Below are positions 53,012 to 63,164 of a stretch of DNA of 64,000 bases, piece after piece (within the stretch, counting starts at the first letter, position 1; the number at the start of each line of letters is the position of its first letter). Source of the stretch: Symsagittifera roscoffensis (Eukaryota > Xenacoelomorpha > Acoela > Convolutidae); NCBI RefSeq assembly GCF_963678635.1, contig NC_087066.1, forward strand, positions 56,190,312 through 56,254,311, given 5' to 3'. A program made the translations under genes and the position numbers. The notes beneath the pieces are model-generated. The model was not told where the DNA came from. It ran no database searches and saw only the letters and a list, made by a program, of their open reading frames with translations.

Positions 53012-53875
53012 TTAATATTTCTGCCGAAATTTGATTTTGCAGAAATCTATATTTGGTCTCATTGTTTGACTTATGCTCGTTATGAGCTTGACTTTCGAGA
53101 CCAGCGCAGAAATCAGACATACTTCTTTTTTTTGGTCGCGGTAGAGGCCTAATTTGAGGCTAAGGGGAACTTTAGGTTTTACACTAAAAACAATCTCGCA
53201 TGGAGTGTAACCTGTAGTTGAATTAATAGCGGTGTTGTGAGCAAAAGCAAATTTAACTGTTAATTTTGACCAGTTTGAGCCTGAGGTACTCAAGAAATAA
53301 CGAAAGTACTGGGTAAAATGTTTATTTTGAACTTCGACTTTTCCGTTAGTCCAAGGCGAGTATGTAGTTCTTGCTCTTAATGTTATTCACAACTCAGAGG
53401 ACCAATGAGCAAAATCGTTACTCATTATTGCACTTCCATTATCATCAATAATTTGTTGTGGGATACCAAATTTTGTGATATAGTTCTCTAGAAGCTTAAT
53501 GGTTTCTTTAGAGTCTGCATGGGTGCATGGATATACTTCGAGATATCTAGAGAAGGCATCAATCGCAACTAAGCAAAAGTTTTTGCCGTGTCTTGATGGC
53601 CTAAGTGGACCTTTATGATAGATGTGGATTGCTTCCATTGAAATTGTTTCTAATTGTCCCCACTGTTGCGAGGGAGCTTCATTCAGGTCTTTTCGCTTAG
53701 GTTTATTCTTCTGACAGTCTAGACAATCATGAAGAAGCATGTTGACCCATTTATAGAGTGAGGGCCAATAGAAATATCTTTTGATTATTTCCAAAGTTTT
53801 TGTTTCACCGTGATGGCCACTAAAAGGATGTTTTTTAGCTAATTCGAAGCAATTCAACACTAGGGAGATGGGCAA
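53012..53875 (-). pseudogene. Integrase of element II (broken)
   Basis: 53387-53875 has the HHCC finger (HPFSGHHGETKT ... CLDCQKNKP), the core start ISMEAIHIYHKGPLRPS, LVAIDAFSRYLEVYP and IIDDNGSAI. In another frame at about 53340-53365 TTYSPWTNGKVEVQN supplies the catalytic Glu, and 53012-53293 gives the C-terminal part (STTGYTPCEIVFSVKPK). The first catalytic Asp appears as Glu (MEAI), and the frame is broken before the third catalytic residue. Confidence 0.8.
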
Positions 53876-53930
53876 GCAAATTTTTGGACTCTTAGTGTAG
53901 TCATCATTATGTTCATTAATACATAGAAGA

Positions 53931-54698
53931 TCATGTTGGTTTCAATGAATAATAATTCAAATTGCCTGATACAAGCTTTGAATAATTTTTCTTCGCGATA
54001 AGGATTTTTTGGTTTCTTTCTGGCATTTCGTTTTGCTTTATGCAATTTTTAATGTCTATGATTACACTATCATAACATAACTCTTGCATTATTGTTTCAA
54101 CATCCAAATTTGCTTCTTTTGCAAAGTCAGTCATTTTAGCTAGCAGTTCAAGAGAATCAGATATATTCGCTTCAGATTGGAGACTAAGAGGTTCGATTAA
54201 TTTCAGGTTTCTTGTTTTAGTTTCAAAATTAGTTTTAGCTTTAACCAGATCATTGAGGAGGTTGTTCGCGACATTGCCCTCATATAAGTCAAGCCATTCT
54301 GAACTTTCCAAAGGATCATCAAGTGCAGATACTTCATCTGGGATTTCCTCATAAATGCTTTCATCGTTTATATCTGCGAAAGACAGTCGTTTGATTTGAT
54401 TGATTTGTTTGCCAAATCGGAAGAAATCTGTTATATTCTGAATCGCACTACAGGATTCTTCAAAATAGTCTGGAGCCTCTTCAATAATGAAGTCTTCTCT
54501 GTCACTTATGTTGATCAATTTCTTTTTTGCGCCTTGCACTTGAGCAATGACCGGATAGCAATCGTTCTGAATGATGTTATTATCATCTTTATGGAGCACT
54601 GAATAGCAATTTTGTTCTCCATTGACCAGGATGAACTTTATATCATTCGGATTAGTTTTGTGTTCAAGTTGACATTTTTTGATATCAGCGATGGGCAA
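53931..54698 (-). CDS. Long spacer between RNase H and integrase, element II
   Basis: About 255 codons open. Acidic, with helical stretches (ISDSLELLAKMTDFAKEANL) and an end typical of the segment before an integrase finger (KILIAKKNYSKLVSGNL). Element III has an open spacer at the same place (28600-29100). No enzymatic motif is visible. Confidence 0.5.
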   Translation of the reverse strand: MPIADIKKCQLEHKTNPNDIKFILVNGEQNCYSVLHKDDNNIIQNDCYPVIAQVQGAKKKLINISDREDFIIEEAPDYFEESCSAIQNITDFFRFGKQINQIKRLSFADINDESIYEEIPDEVSALDDPLESSEWLDLYEGNVANNLLNDLVKAKTNFETKTRNLKLIEPLSLQSEANISDSLELLAKMTDFAKEANLDVETIMQELCYDSVIIDIKNCIKQNEMPERNQKILIAKKNYSKLVSGNLNYYSLKPT

Positions 54699-54706
54699 AT
54701 TTCGGC

Positions 54707-55291
54707 TCAGTAAGTCAAGAAAGGGTAGATTTCAAACTGGGGTATATAATTTTTCAGATTGATAAATTTTGTCAATACGACCTGATATTTGAAGAATCTA
54801 TGAGAAAGTTGTCCTTTTCTGGACCATAAGAAGAGAAAAGGTCTATGATCACAATATAGGTATAGAGGAAAGGGCGTTCCTATAATGTAGAATTCATAGG
54901 TTTGCAAAGCAGATATTTTCCCACATAGCTCACGATGTTGAGTAGATATTTTTTGCTCGGCTTAACAAAGACTCGAGTTTGCAGAAACAATTCTCTTTCC
55001 TTCGGGAAAGTCTTGGATGAGTATACACCCGGTTCCTACATTTGACGAGTCGGCGTAAATGTTGAATGGGTAGCTTACATTTGGGATAGCATTTGAGATA
55101 TCATGACAGGATTTGACTTTCAGTTTTTGAAAAACTTCTTCATGGCATGGTAACCATTGAAAATTATCATTACTGTTTGCCAGTTCCTTTAGACATTTTG
55201 TGTCTACATGGAAATTGATGATGTATGTACTATAGAATCCCATGACAACTAATACACCTAGAACTTCTGTTTTTGATTCAGGGGATTTCAA
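54707..55291 (-). pseudogene. RNase H of element II (broken)
   Basis: 54962-55291 holds the thumb/connection and NIYADSSNVGTGCILIQ with the first RNase H Asp. 54707-54907 holds LYCDHRPFLFLWSRKG. The two lie in different frames with the catalytic Glu region degraded between them. Collinear with the RNase H of element III. Confidence 0.7.
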
Positions 55292-55439
55292 TTTTTTTAT
55301 ATCATCAATCCCTGATGCGGTTGGAGAAAGACTATCTTTACATACAACATGGCATAGGAATTTAACTTTTCGTAGAAAGAAAAAAGTTTTATGAGGGGCA
55401 GCTTTTAAGTTTGCTTTCCGTAACAGAGAATGATATTCT

Positions 55440-55851
55440 CGAATTGTATCAAAGATTTCATTTTTATTTTGACTCTGTAACAGAGTGTCGTCTATGTAAG
55501 TGATTGCCTTTTTTTTTCTTTAATGAGGGGTTAGAAAGCGTATCTCATTAGTTTACTGAAGAAACTTGGAAGCGGCTTCAAGCCATAGAAACCAACTTGG
55601 TAGGTATTTTGACTACCTCCTACAATGAAGCTCGTTAATTTCTGGGCCTAATCTGTTAAAGGAACTTGATGGTAGGCACATGAAAGATCACGACTTGTGA
55701 AGTATGATCCATTTATTCTGGTCATGAGAACTTGTAATGGTTCTAATGGCCAACTACAATTGCTAGTATCTGTGATTGAGTTCAGATAACTAGCATCCAA
55801 AACCAACTTAACGTAGTCTTTTTTTTGAGGATGAATGGGTTTACAAACCAT
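55440..55851 (-). pseudogene. Reverse transcriptase of element II (broken)
   Basis: 55648-55851 has KLVLDASYLNS, WPLEPLQVLMTRINGSYFTS and DLSCAYHQVPL. After stops, ITYIDDTLLQ at about 55475-55505 gives the catalytic YIDD in another frame, near a poly-A/poly-T slip region at 55508. Weak RT N-terminal sequence is also readable up to about 56000. Inactive. Confidence 0.75.
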
Positions 55852-56207
55852 GAGTTCATATCATCTTTTTCATTCAGTTCTCTGATTATGCCTGCTTGGA
55901 TTAGTTCATCCATCAATTTGTCCAATTTTTCTCTTAGATGGACTGGAATTTTACTAGGTCGTTGTTTGTTGATCGTTTATGCTTCGTTTTCCCGATATCA
56001 TATATGTGATGAGAATATACATCCTGATCCTCTATCAGAATCTGAATTAGGTCTGCAAACTCATCATCCGATATATCACTTTGTGTGAAATTGAAGTCCG
56101 ATAAGAATTTAATAGTAGTTTCAATCTTTTGTAATATACTATTATTGTCCTCATCAACTGAGGAGTATTGGGTAAAGGTTTCGTTGACTAATAAGGCAAT
56201 CAGCCGA

Positions 56208-57113
56208 TCATTGTTCTTTGTTTCGGTATTTCTTAAATTGTTCTTTCAAGGGAGGTCTGCAAATGTTCTTTGCATCATGTGAAAAGTCGTCTGCTATTTC
56301 GTTTTCTTTGTTGCATACTTTGACTATATCTGAACCATTTTTTAAATGTTTCTGATACGTTTTCTGTATCAAACTCTTCAAGGGCAGGCATTTCTTTGAT
56401 TTCTTGTCCTGAGGCACAGGCAAATATAGTAATTTCAGAATGTTGATATACATCAATAATGGTTTCGAACACTTCGTCCCATTCCATTTCATCTAATCCA
56501 CAAGCGATTTTCTTCATTGCGATGGATAGAATGTTTTTTGCTATAACATGATCTTTCATTTCGGATAAGGTGTTGAATATATTGTCGTAAGTGGGTATCT
56601 GAAAGTACCTCTGTTTGGTAATCAGGTTATATTTGATTTGTCCAGATTTTGGATCAGTGAAAATGAGAATATCGTTAATGTTAGCATGTATAGAGTTACA
56701 AAAGTGTCGTAATTAAGGATACCTTTTGCAAATCATTTCAGCAAACCCTTTCCCTGTCTTCATTGCTCTGTCTGCAGAGATTGTATGGGCATATTCAATT
56801 CAAATATGGACTTTTTCTTGAAGTCAACATACTATAGACAGAGGCAGGATAATTGGATATGGCTTTCCTGTGTAGTTTTGACAACAGTGTTCAGCATGAA
56901 ACGACTATCGAATTCTGAACTTTCGATTAAAATTCTAGTTGTGAACTCGTCACAATCGTGGAAACCATATGTTTTATCCTCGTATCCTTGAATATCAGTT
57001 ACTGCATAACCTATTACACACTTGTTTTGTATGACAGGATGATCTTTCTGTTTTTCAATAAGGATAGGCAGGCTCTTATCAATTTGCGTGCAAACTGTAT
57101 TTATCAAAACCAA
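56208..57113 (-). pseudogene. Protease-RT linker region of element II
   Basis: Open pieces at 56832-57113 and 56275-56559 (plus an overlapping frame at 56208-56492). Mixed helical and acidic sequence with no recognised motif. By position it links protease to RT. Confidence 0.4.
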
Positions 57114-57197
57114 TTCGGTTTTGGTTGTAATTTTATGAGGCAGGAATGTAGACCCTTTTTTGAAGTATAAATTTGGTTCAGCTAAGTGTTTGTATTA

Positions 57198-57640
57198 CTA
57201 TGTTGAGCGTGCTGGAATGAACAGGGGTTCTTTCAAGTTAATTGAGACAATTTTTGACACACTGGGATATTCTTTATCGTTGTTCATCAACCCGTAGGAA
57301 TTTACATCTTCTTTTGATTGTAGGTCAACTGCGGGGATATCAAAGTAAAGGGCTTTTGAGAATAGATGACAAAAGTCTACTCCCAATAGATTAGCAGTCT
57401 TTTCCTCAGTTATCCACACTTTGTGGTTAGATGGATACTTTCCATCAGTGTCGAAACAAGATTGGAAAGATGTATGGCCAAACATACGTAAATCGGATCC
57501 ATTATAAGTCTTTGCTTTAATTTTGGATCGGTAAACTGTCATTTTCTGACCTAATTTTTCCAATTTCCGATAAGTTGATTAGTTTATGATACTACAAATT
57601 GATCCTGGGTCAATCATGAATTCAATTTCAAGTCTAAAAT
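57198..57640 (-). pseudogene. Aspartic protease of element II
   Basis: FMIDPGSICSIIN lies at about 57580-57620 followed by an in-frame TAA near 57580; the frame then continues to 57198 with KVWITEEKTANLLGVDFCH, the usual retropepsin C-terminal motif (LLGxDF). The active site reads D-P-G-S instead of D-T/S-G. If this is ancestral rather than decay, it is an unusual retropepsin. Confidence 0.65.
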
Positions 57641-57786
57641 TGTTATTTTTGTGTCCGGTGGCAAACTGATATAAGCTTAGATATTCCTTGCTTTAGGATT
57701 ACTATCATCGCTTGGTTTTGGAGACTTTATTAGTTTACAGGAAAGAAATCAGTGATTGCATCACAGTAGTTGACTTCCTCCTCAAT

Positions 57787-58302
57787 CTAGTAGGTAGTTT
57801 TAGACTGTATTTGGTTCGATCTAAAGTTTGGTGATTGAGATCGAGTTGAGTCTCGACTGCTGTTATTGCTATTATAGCTTCCAGTGTTATATTGTCGACC
57901 CCTAGGATCACTATTGATTTGCCTATTTTCTCGGTCGTAGAATTGTTTAGCAACTTGCTCATTTTCTCTGAATTTGTTTTCTCTAGGATACCTATCATCA
58001 TAGGTTTGAGGTCTCTTGGCATTGAAAGATGATTGTGCATTAGGCTTTTGGAAGTTGTTTTCATTGTAGTTATATTTATGACGAATGCCATAATTATTTT
58101 GGCTAGGATTTGAATTGTTAGTTCCGTTTTGGCTGTCACAAAACCGGTTGTTTTGGTTTGGGGCATTCTGGTTAGAGAAATTGTTTGGTTTTCGATTTTT
58201 TTTATAATCGGTTTCAAATGATGCTTTTCGTTCTTTTTTAGTTGTGAGTTCTTTTCGCAACTTATTTACTTCGTCCTGAACTTGTTTTTTTGGAACATCC
58301 AT
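57787..58302 (-). CDS. Basic nucleocapsid-like ORF of element II
   Basis: 171 codons, very rich in Asn, Arg, Gln and Ser (DSQNGTNNSNPSQNNYG; REDEN-type charged end). It has a helical basic start (KKQVQDEVNKLRKELTTKKE) and no CCHC knuckle. By position between capsid and protease it is the nucleic-acid-binding part of gag. Confidence 0.6.
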   Translation of the reverse strand: MDVPKKQVQDEVNKLRKELTTKKERKASFETDYKKNRKPNNFSNQNAPNQNNRFCDSQNGTNNSNPSQNNYGIRHKYNYNENNFQKPNAQSSFNAKRPQTYDDRYPRENKFRENEQVAKQFYDRENRQINSDPRGRQYNTGSYNSNNSSRDSTRSQSPNFRSNQIQSKTTY

Positions 58303-58615
58303 TCAGTCTGCAATATTCGCTTAATATGAGTTTCTAATGAAGTCATTTTTATCCGCTTTTGATTTATTAGCTGGAATGAATGTTAGATCTTTCGTGATTA
58401 CATGATTTGTAAATTGATCCCGATTTGATTCTGGATGCTCTATCTTTTTGCTTAAATGCTAGAGGTCTCAATCCTTTAATTGAGAAATCAATATACTTTT
58501 GACTTTTTTGTCTGTTCTGTATAGTTCGTTCAACAGTTTGAGCCGCTTCAGCGTGTTCTGTTTCATTAATTCTTTCTGACCATCCTCTGTCTACAGAAGA
58601 TTTGATTCTGTGAAA

Positions 58616-58978
58616 TTAATTTTTTATCAATTCGCCATCTTGGCGAGCTGCATTTTCAGCATCAATTTTATGTTTAAATTGATCTCGACCATCAGTGAAT
58701 CTGTTTAGGAAGAGATCTCTGAGCTGTGCCCATGTGGTAGCATTGGTTACGCTATCATTAAACCATTCAAGAGCTGTATCAGTTAACAAAGATCCAAATA
58801 GGGATCGTTGTCTGCTATCATAGCTACGTCGTGCGTCGTTATCAGTAGGTCTTTGACCTATTGAGAATAGAATTTTATTTTCAACGGAATTCAATAATGC
58901 TGTAGCATTTTGGTCCGGGTCATTTCCCGAGAATGCCATTAAAGACAAGTTGGGATGGGAGATTGGGGTATCAGCCAT
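58616..58978 (-). CDS. Gag capsid N-terminal domain of element II
   Basis: 120 codons from ATG, beginning MADTPISHPNLSLMAFSGND. Holds a Gypsy capsid pattern (DTALEWFNDSV, TWAQLRDLFLNRF). It stops at 58616; the rest of the capsid up to 58302 lies in shifted frames. Same family as the capsid at 25836 in element III. Confidence 0.7.
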   Translation of the reverse strand: MADTPISHPNLSLMAFSGNDPDQNATALLNSVENKILFSIGQRPTDNDARRSYDSRQRSLFGSLLTDTALEWFNDSVTNATTWAQLRDLFLNRFTDGRDQFKHKIDAENAARQDGELIKN

Positions 58979-59124
58979 ATTAGATTTAGCTTAAAATTTA
59001 GATTATCAAAAGAAAAAAGGCAGAAAATTTTATAAATTTACTTAGACAATTGAAATTTCCCATTTGGAAATGTAATACTTCTCTTAAATTTAAGAGAAAA
59101 TTCAGTATTTCTCCAGTTTGGTGT

Positions 59125-59142
59125 GCCCCACTAGTCATACCA
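59125..59142 (-). other. Putative primer-binding site of element II
   Basis: On the element strand TGGTATGACTAGTGGGGC begins three bases after the 5' LTR. It ought to pair with a tRNA 3' end reading GCCCCACTAGTCATACCA; the tRNA is not identified. Confidence 0.55.
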
Positions 59143-59145
59143 ATT

Positions 59146-59689
59146 TATTACGCTAGCAATACTATGTACGCCGGACAAAACGCTTGCTAGTAATATAGGG
59201 TCATTTCTACTTCGTCTCTTTTATTATTTTATTAGAAAAGAAGTATGAATTTACTGCAAATTGCCTTTTGACTCGATTTTTTAAAGGGTGAGATTAGAAA
59301 AATTTTGACTGAGAATGGATAGTATTTTATAGAGAAGGTTTAGGGTGGTTGAAGAGAGTAGTGTTGGTATTTTGTTGGAATGATTTTTTGTAGTTTTTAG
59401 CTTCTATTTATACTCAATTGGTTTTAGTTATTTTTTTACTTCGTGATCTCTCGTGAATGTTATTCGTGCAATTGTATTTCACGAGAAGAGTCGTTCGTGT
59501 TTACGAGAGGAATCGGTATTATTTGTATTTTAACGAGAATAGTCAAGTTAGTTTTTAATGCTTAAAACATTATACGAGTTATTCCAAATGCTTTTCCATT
59601 CATTTTGCGAAGGGATTTTTTTATAGTGGTGGCGGCGTCGCGCTTTGTGAGAACAAAATAATTTTATGTTTCAATTGGAAACCAGAACA
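59146..59689 (-). repeat. 5' LTR of element II
   Basis: 544 bp, matching 46436-47047 at both ends and along most of its length, with several small deletions relative to it. The same terminal inverted repeat is present (59146-59159 with 59184-59195). Confidence 0.93.
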
Positions 59690-59850
59690 CTATCAATCTC
59701 TAGGTCAAATGTTCGAATCTCAGGCGGAGCCGCGTTTTTGCTAGTTCGAGGCTTATTACTACTTTTTTTATTGCAGTTATAGAGCTGCTTTTTGTCGTTT
59801 TCTTGCAATTGTTTGCAGAGCGAAGCTTCGCCTTTGTGTCAATATTTGTA
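59690..59850 (+). repeat. Right half of the tRNA-derived SINE interrupted by element II
   Basis: Begins with target duplicate CTAT, then the 3' half of the anticodon arm and a B box (GGTCAAATGTTCGAATCTC). Then the shared tail: GTTCGAGGCTTATTACT, AGAGCTGCTTTTTGTCGTTT and GCGAAGCTTCGCCTTTGTGT. Confidence 0.75.
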
Positions 59851-60376
59851 ATAATCAACTGTCGGATAATCCTTTCATTGGAGTGGCGATATTTACTAGA
59901 AAGCATGAAGAGGGATCTTACTGAGATCCGCTATCTGCCTGTGTCGTGATACTATAACAGCTCGACAATGGACCTGACATGATCTGAAGGCCTCGCTAGG
60001 GGCAAGGTAAGTGTCACAGCGAGCTCTAAATTATATGTTGTTTATTTAAATTTTTAGGATATGGATTGGGGCTATTTTACGTTGTCTGTGGCACAAGTCA
60101 ATTTAAACTGCTTGTATTCTTAAAGCCACAAAATTTTTAACCCAGAATCTAACATCTTCCAAGGTTAGCTACAGGTTTTCTTTAATCTACGAACAGATCT
60201 GATCCTATATGACATGCGTTATTGATTTGCGAAAGCTAGGCAGCACAACTCTGTTTTGTTTATTTTTATCAAACTTGACCCGCAGGGTAGAAATCTGAGC
60301 ATACATGTGTGAGCTGCTGGGAAAATATCAGCGGGGATAAATCGATCATTTGGTTCTGCTTAATCAGGTCTGTTAG
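59851..60376. other. No gene seen
   Basis: Unique-looking sequence. A donor-like CAAGGTAAGT at 60005 and acceptor-like TTTTTAG at 60057 are 50 bases apart, but flanking frames are closed. Confidence 0.4.
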
Positions 60377-60390
60377 TTGCTGTAGAAATA

Positions 60391-60728
60391 ATGGCAAAAG
60401 AACTGAAGAATATGGTAAAAGAGCGAAAAGACAATACTGATCAAGTGATTAACATAACCTTGAGATTGAGAAATTGCATGCATAAAAAAAATAATGCAAA
60501 GCTTGATCTGAACGAGTTAAGGAAAGGATGTACATTTACATCGATTCGAAGCAATTCCACTCCGACACCCTTAAAGAAAGTTCACAGGGGTCAATTTGGA
60601 ATCAAGCTAACGCTCTTTCAGCTGTAAAAGGTCTTATGAATAGTAATTCCAAAGATGTGCTTCAGTATCGAGAGAAACAAATTTGTTTTCAAATTTACAC
60701 TAGCGTTTTTAGTGAGGTAGTGTTATAG
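60391..60728 (+). pseudogene. Possible fragment of a helical protein gene
   Basis: Two overlapping frames: 60391-60627 (starts MAKELKNMVKERKDNTDQV, Lys/Asn-rich, helical) and 60528-60728 (IWNQANALSAVKGLMNSNSK). They could be one frameshifted helical protein or chance. An acceptor-like TTCTGCTTAATCAG precedes the first ATG near 60367. No family recognised. Confidence 0.22.
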
Positions 60729-60734
60729 TACCAC

Positions 60735-61165
60735 TGTTCTTTTTTCTTACCTAAGTCGCAAATATTGGTGCCACATTTAGGGCACTTTTACAGCTTTTTG
60801 ATAGCATGTGCTTTGACGTTCGATTACTAATAAGTTATCACAGTTGATGCATTTCTCATTGTTCAAATGAAGCCAAAAAAGCTATTTGGTACAAGTATCA
60901 GATGAATAAAAACTCGAATTCAGAAATTTTCGAACTCATTATATCACAATATTTTTGAAATGCTGAATTTATACATAATTTGGCTTCATTTTTTCGAATT
61001 TATTACATGCAAAGTTAGCGTGAATGCCTTCAGTTTGTTATATTCCAAATCCTTACATGCCAGATTGTGTCTATTTGTATTTGTTGCCACTTTTGCTGTA
61101 TCGCATTGGCAATTTATTAGCATATGTAGCAGATTTATTCGTGACTAGTTTTTTTCACTTGTTAA
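60735..61165 (+). repeat. Dispersed repeat family A, copy 2
   Basis: Collinear with 38725-39245 (landmarks given there), perhaps 75-80% alike by eye, and again followed at once by a tRNA-like head. Confidence 0.75.
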
Positions 61166-61245
61166 GAGTTCGTGGCCGGAGCGGGAAGGGCGCTAGACTT
61201 CAAATCTCGAGGTCGCAGGTTAGAATTTCAGTCTTAAAACTGAAT
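61166..61245 (+). repeat. tRNA-like SINE head after family A copy 2
   Basis: GTGGCCGGAGCGGGAAGGGC, then GCTAGACTTCAAATCTCGAG, then GGTCGCAGGTTAGAATTTC: A box, anticodon arm and B box of a degraded tRNA. Confidence 0.55.
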
Positions 61246-61262
61246 AGTTCAAGTTTTTTAAG

Positions 61263-62060
61263 CTTTTTTTACGCTTAAGGGCGTTTATCCCAGAACTGTC
61301 GGTTTGTTAACGCTATTATCTTTTGCCTGAAAGCCAACTCAACGGTAGCAGTTTTGTTCTTACGCTTGTTTTCCTAAAATTGAACTTAATTCGAGTCAAA
61401 ATTATTGAAATTTAAACAGGCGTTCTCTTCCCAATTTCTAAATTTTCGATTTATTGCAGGCTAGCTTGCTTGCATGCTTGTCTCTGATTATCACCTCAAT
61501 TGTTTATTGGCTTAAATGGTTTAGCTTTAAGTTATATTGGTTCAGTAGCCTCACGTTGGGTCGTTTGGAGGGTGTGAGTAGATTTTTTTCGTAAAGTTTT
61601 GAGTTGACAGGAAATTTCATAACTTTTTAGCTGAGTTTTTGAAAACTTTTTTTGCGGCTGAACGATCGGCTTCCCATGTATTGCTGGCTCAGCTTCCACG
61701 AAATAAATTTTGTCTGAAGATAAATTTAATGCTAAAAATTCTGTTTTTCGACGTAAATGTTTAATTTCAGACTAACATATGGAAATTTTTGTCATGTTTA
61801 TTTTTCAAGCTTCGATGAAGTTAGTTCAGACTCTTATATAGGTCGTGATGTGATGGTTTACTTTTGGATTTCGTTTCAGGAAAAGTTTCAAATTTTGACT
61901 TTGGTTTTTTTTGATTTTTGGCCCATTTTTTTGGTAAGAGGAAGTTAAACTCCACGGTTGAACAGCAAATGAGTCAAGGGCACAAAAATGTGATCGACTT
62001 CTAGTTTCGAAATGGTATTTGATTTTCAGATTCCCCACCGGAATCAGATTCCCCAAAAAT
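61263..62060 (+). repeat. Dispersed repeat family B, copy 1
   Basis: About 800 bp collinear with 63165-63975: GGCGTTTATCC, CTGTCGGTTTG, TTGTTTTCCT, CGATCGGCTTCCCATGTATT, CTTATATAGGTCGTGATG and TTCTAGTTTCGAAATGGTAT occur in the same order. Confidence 0.8.
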
Positions 62061-63164
62061 TTAACGTATTAATCAAGTTTCTCATTTTCGGTTGATTTTA
62101 TCAAAAAAGTGACTATTATAAAATTTTCTTGAAATTCAACGAGCTTTAAGGTCATCTTTTTTTGTTTAATTTCAAACATAATTTTTGTAATTTCCTCTGT
62201 TTCCTTGCGTTTTTTAACCTTTTTTTATTGTTTATTGCTATTTTTTTTCTTAAAATATTTTTTTAGACCCAGTGAAAATCTTTTTATATACTGTCGGCGA
62301 GCTTAATATTTGTTGAGATCAAAACTAATTAATTTAAATACAGATTTTTTTTATTGGAGAAGTAGTAAATGAATAGGTTTTGTTTGATGTCAATTGTCCC
62401 TGAAAACTTGCTAGCTGTATTTTGGATTAGTTCGCAACGCTGACAGCTAAAATAGTTTTCTTCATATTTACTAAAAGGCTACTTAAGCCTTTTTATCGTA
62501 ATTAATTTTTTTGATCTGCAATTGGTGAACTTGCATGTTTTTGCGCATCGTAATTGAAAATTGATCTCGCGAATTGGCCTCTGAAGTGAATGTTTTCAGC
62601 CAACTAATTAATGAGACTGTTGTTTTTTGTACTTTATATGATTTTGGAAAAAAATTATTTCAAAACACGTTTTGTGTCCGCGTGCTTTTAGTGACCTCAA
62701 AACTTTCAGAATGGCTGAATTTTTTTGTCACGTACTCTGCTTTAAAAAGTGCTGAAATTCTCAATCACTGGAATACTAAAATTACTCTAATCGTTGCTTT
62801 TGCAATGTTTTTTGATATAGCAGTCTTTTTCGAATTCGTATAGCAGTTTTTTCTTGAAAAAATTTAACTGCTGTGCATTTTTGTCTGCTCATTTTTTGTG
62901 TGCTTATTTAAATTATTCTGGACTTTATTCCGATTTTTTTTAAGTATCGAATATCATTTTGGCACCAGCGTCGATTTCGTATTATATCTTTTTTGATTCG
63001 ATTAAAAAAGATTTTATCGATTCAAATCGTGCCGTTTTAAGTTACACCTGCTTATTCTCAGCTTAATGCTTCAGTTGAAGGGAGACAATAGTTTTTATGC
63101 GTGTGTGTACTTTTGGCGGTGCGACAGATCTTGAGCTTTAAAACTGTATTGTTTTTTTTTTCAA
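62061..63164. other. AT-rich spacer, no gene seen
   Basis: Between the two family-B copies. Poly-T rich; the 89-codon frame at 62574-62843 has no distinguishing features. Confidence 0.5.

Larger units (their letters stand above)
46436..59689 (-). mobile_element. Element II: decayed Gypsy-type retrotransposon with env-like gene
   Basis: LTRs 59146-59689 (5' on the minus strand) and 46436-47047 (3') share both ends: TGTTCTG at the start and GCGTAATA at the end on the element strand. The target duplicate CTAT flanks the element at 46432-46435 and 59690-59693. Minus-strand order is gag capsid, basic NC, protease, RT, RNase H, long spacer, integrase, pol tail, env-like, hydrophobic ORF, Ser/Thr/Pro-rich ORF and two small 3' ORFs. 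Most are broken. A plus-strand coding-like segment lies between pol and env. Confidence 0.93.

Noticed and set aside
59985-60060. Spliced-leader RNA or a tiny 50 bp intron
   Set aside because: A donor-like GGTAAGT and an acceptor-like TTTTTAG are present, but flanking frames are closed and no leader consensus or clean Sm site was found.
62574-62843. 89-codon frame as a gene
   Set aside because: Typical of chance frames in AT-rich sequence; no motif, no splice context, flanked by repeats.
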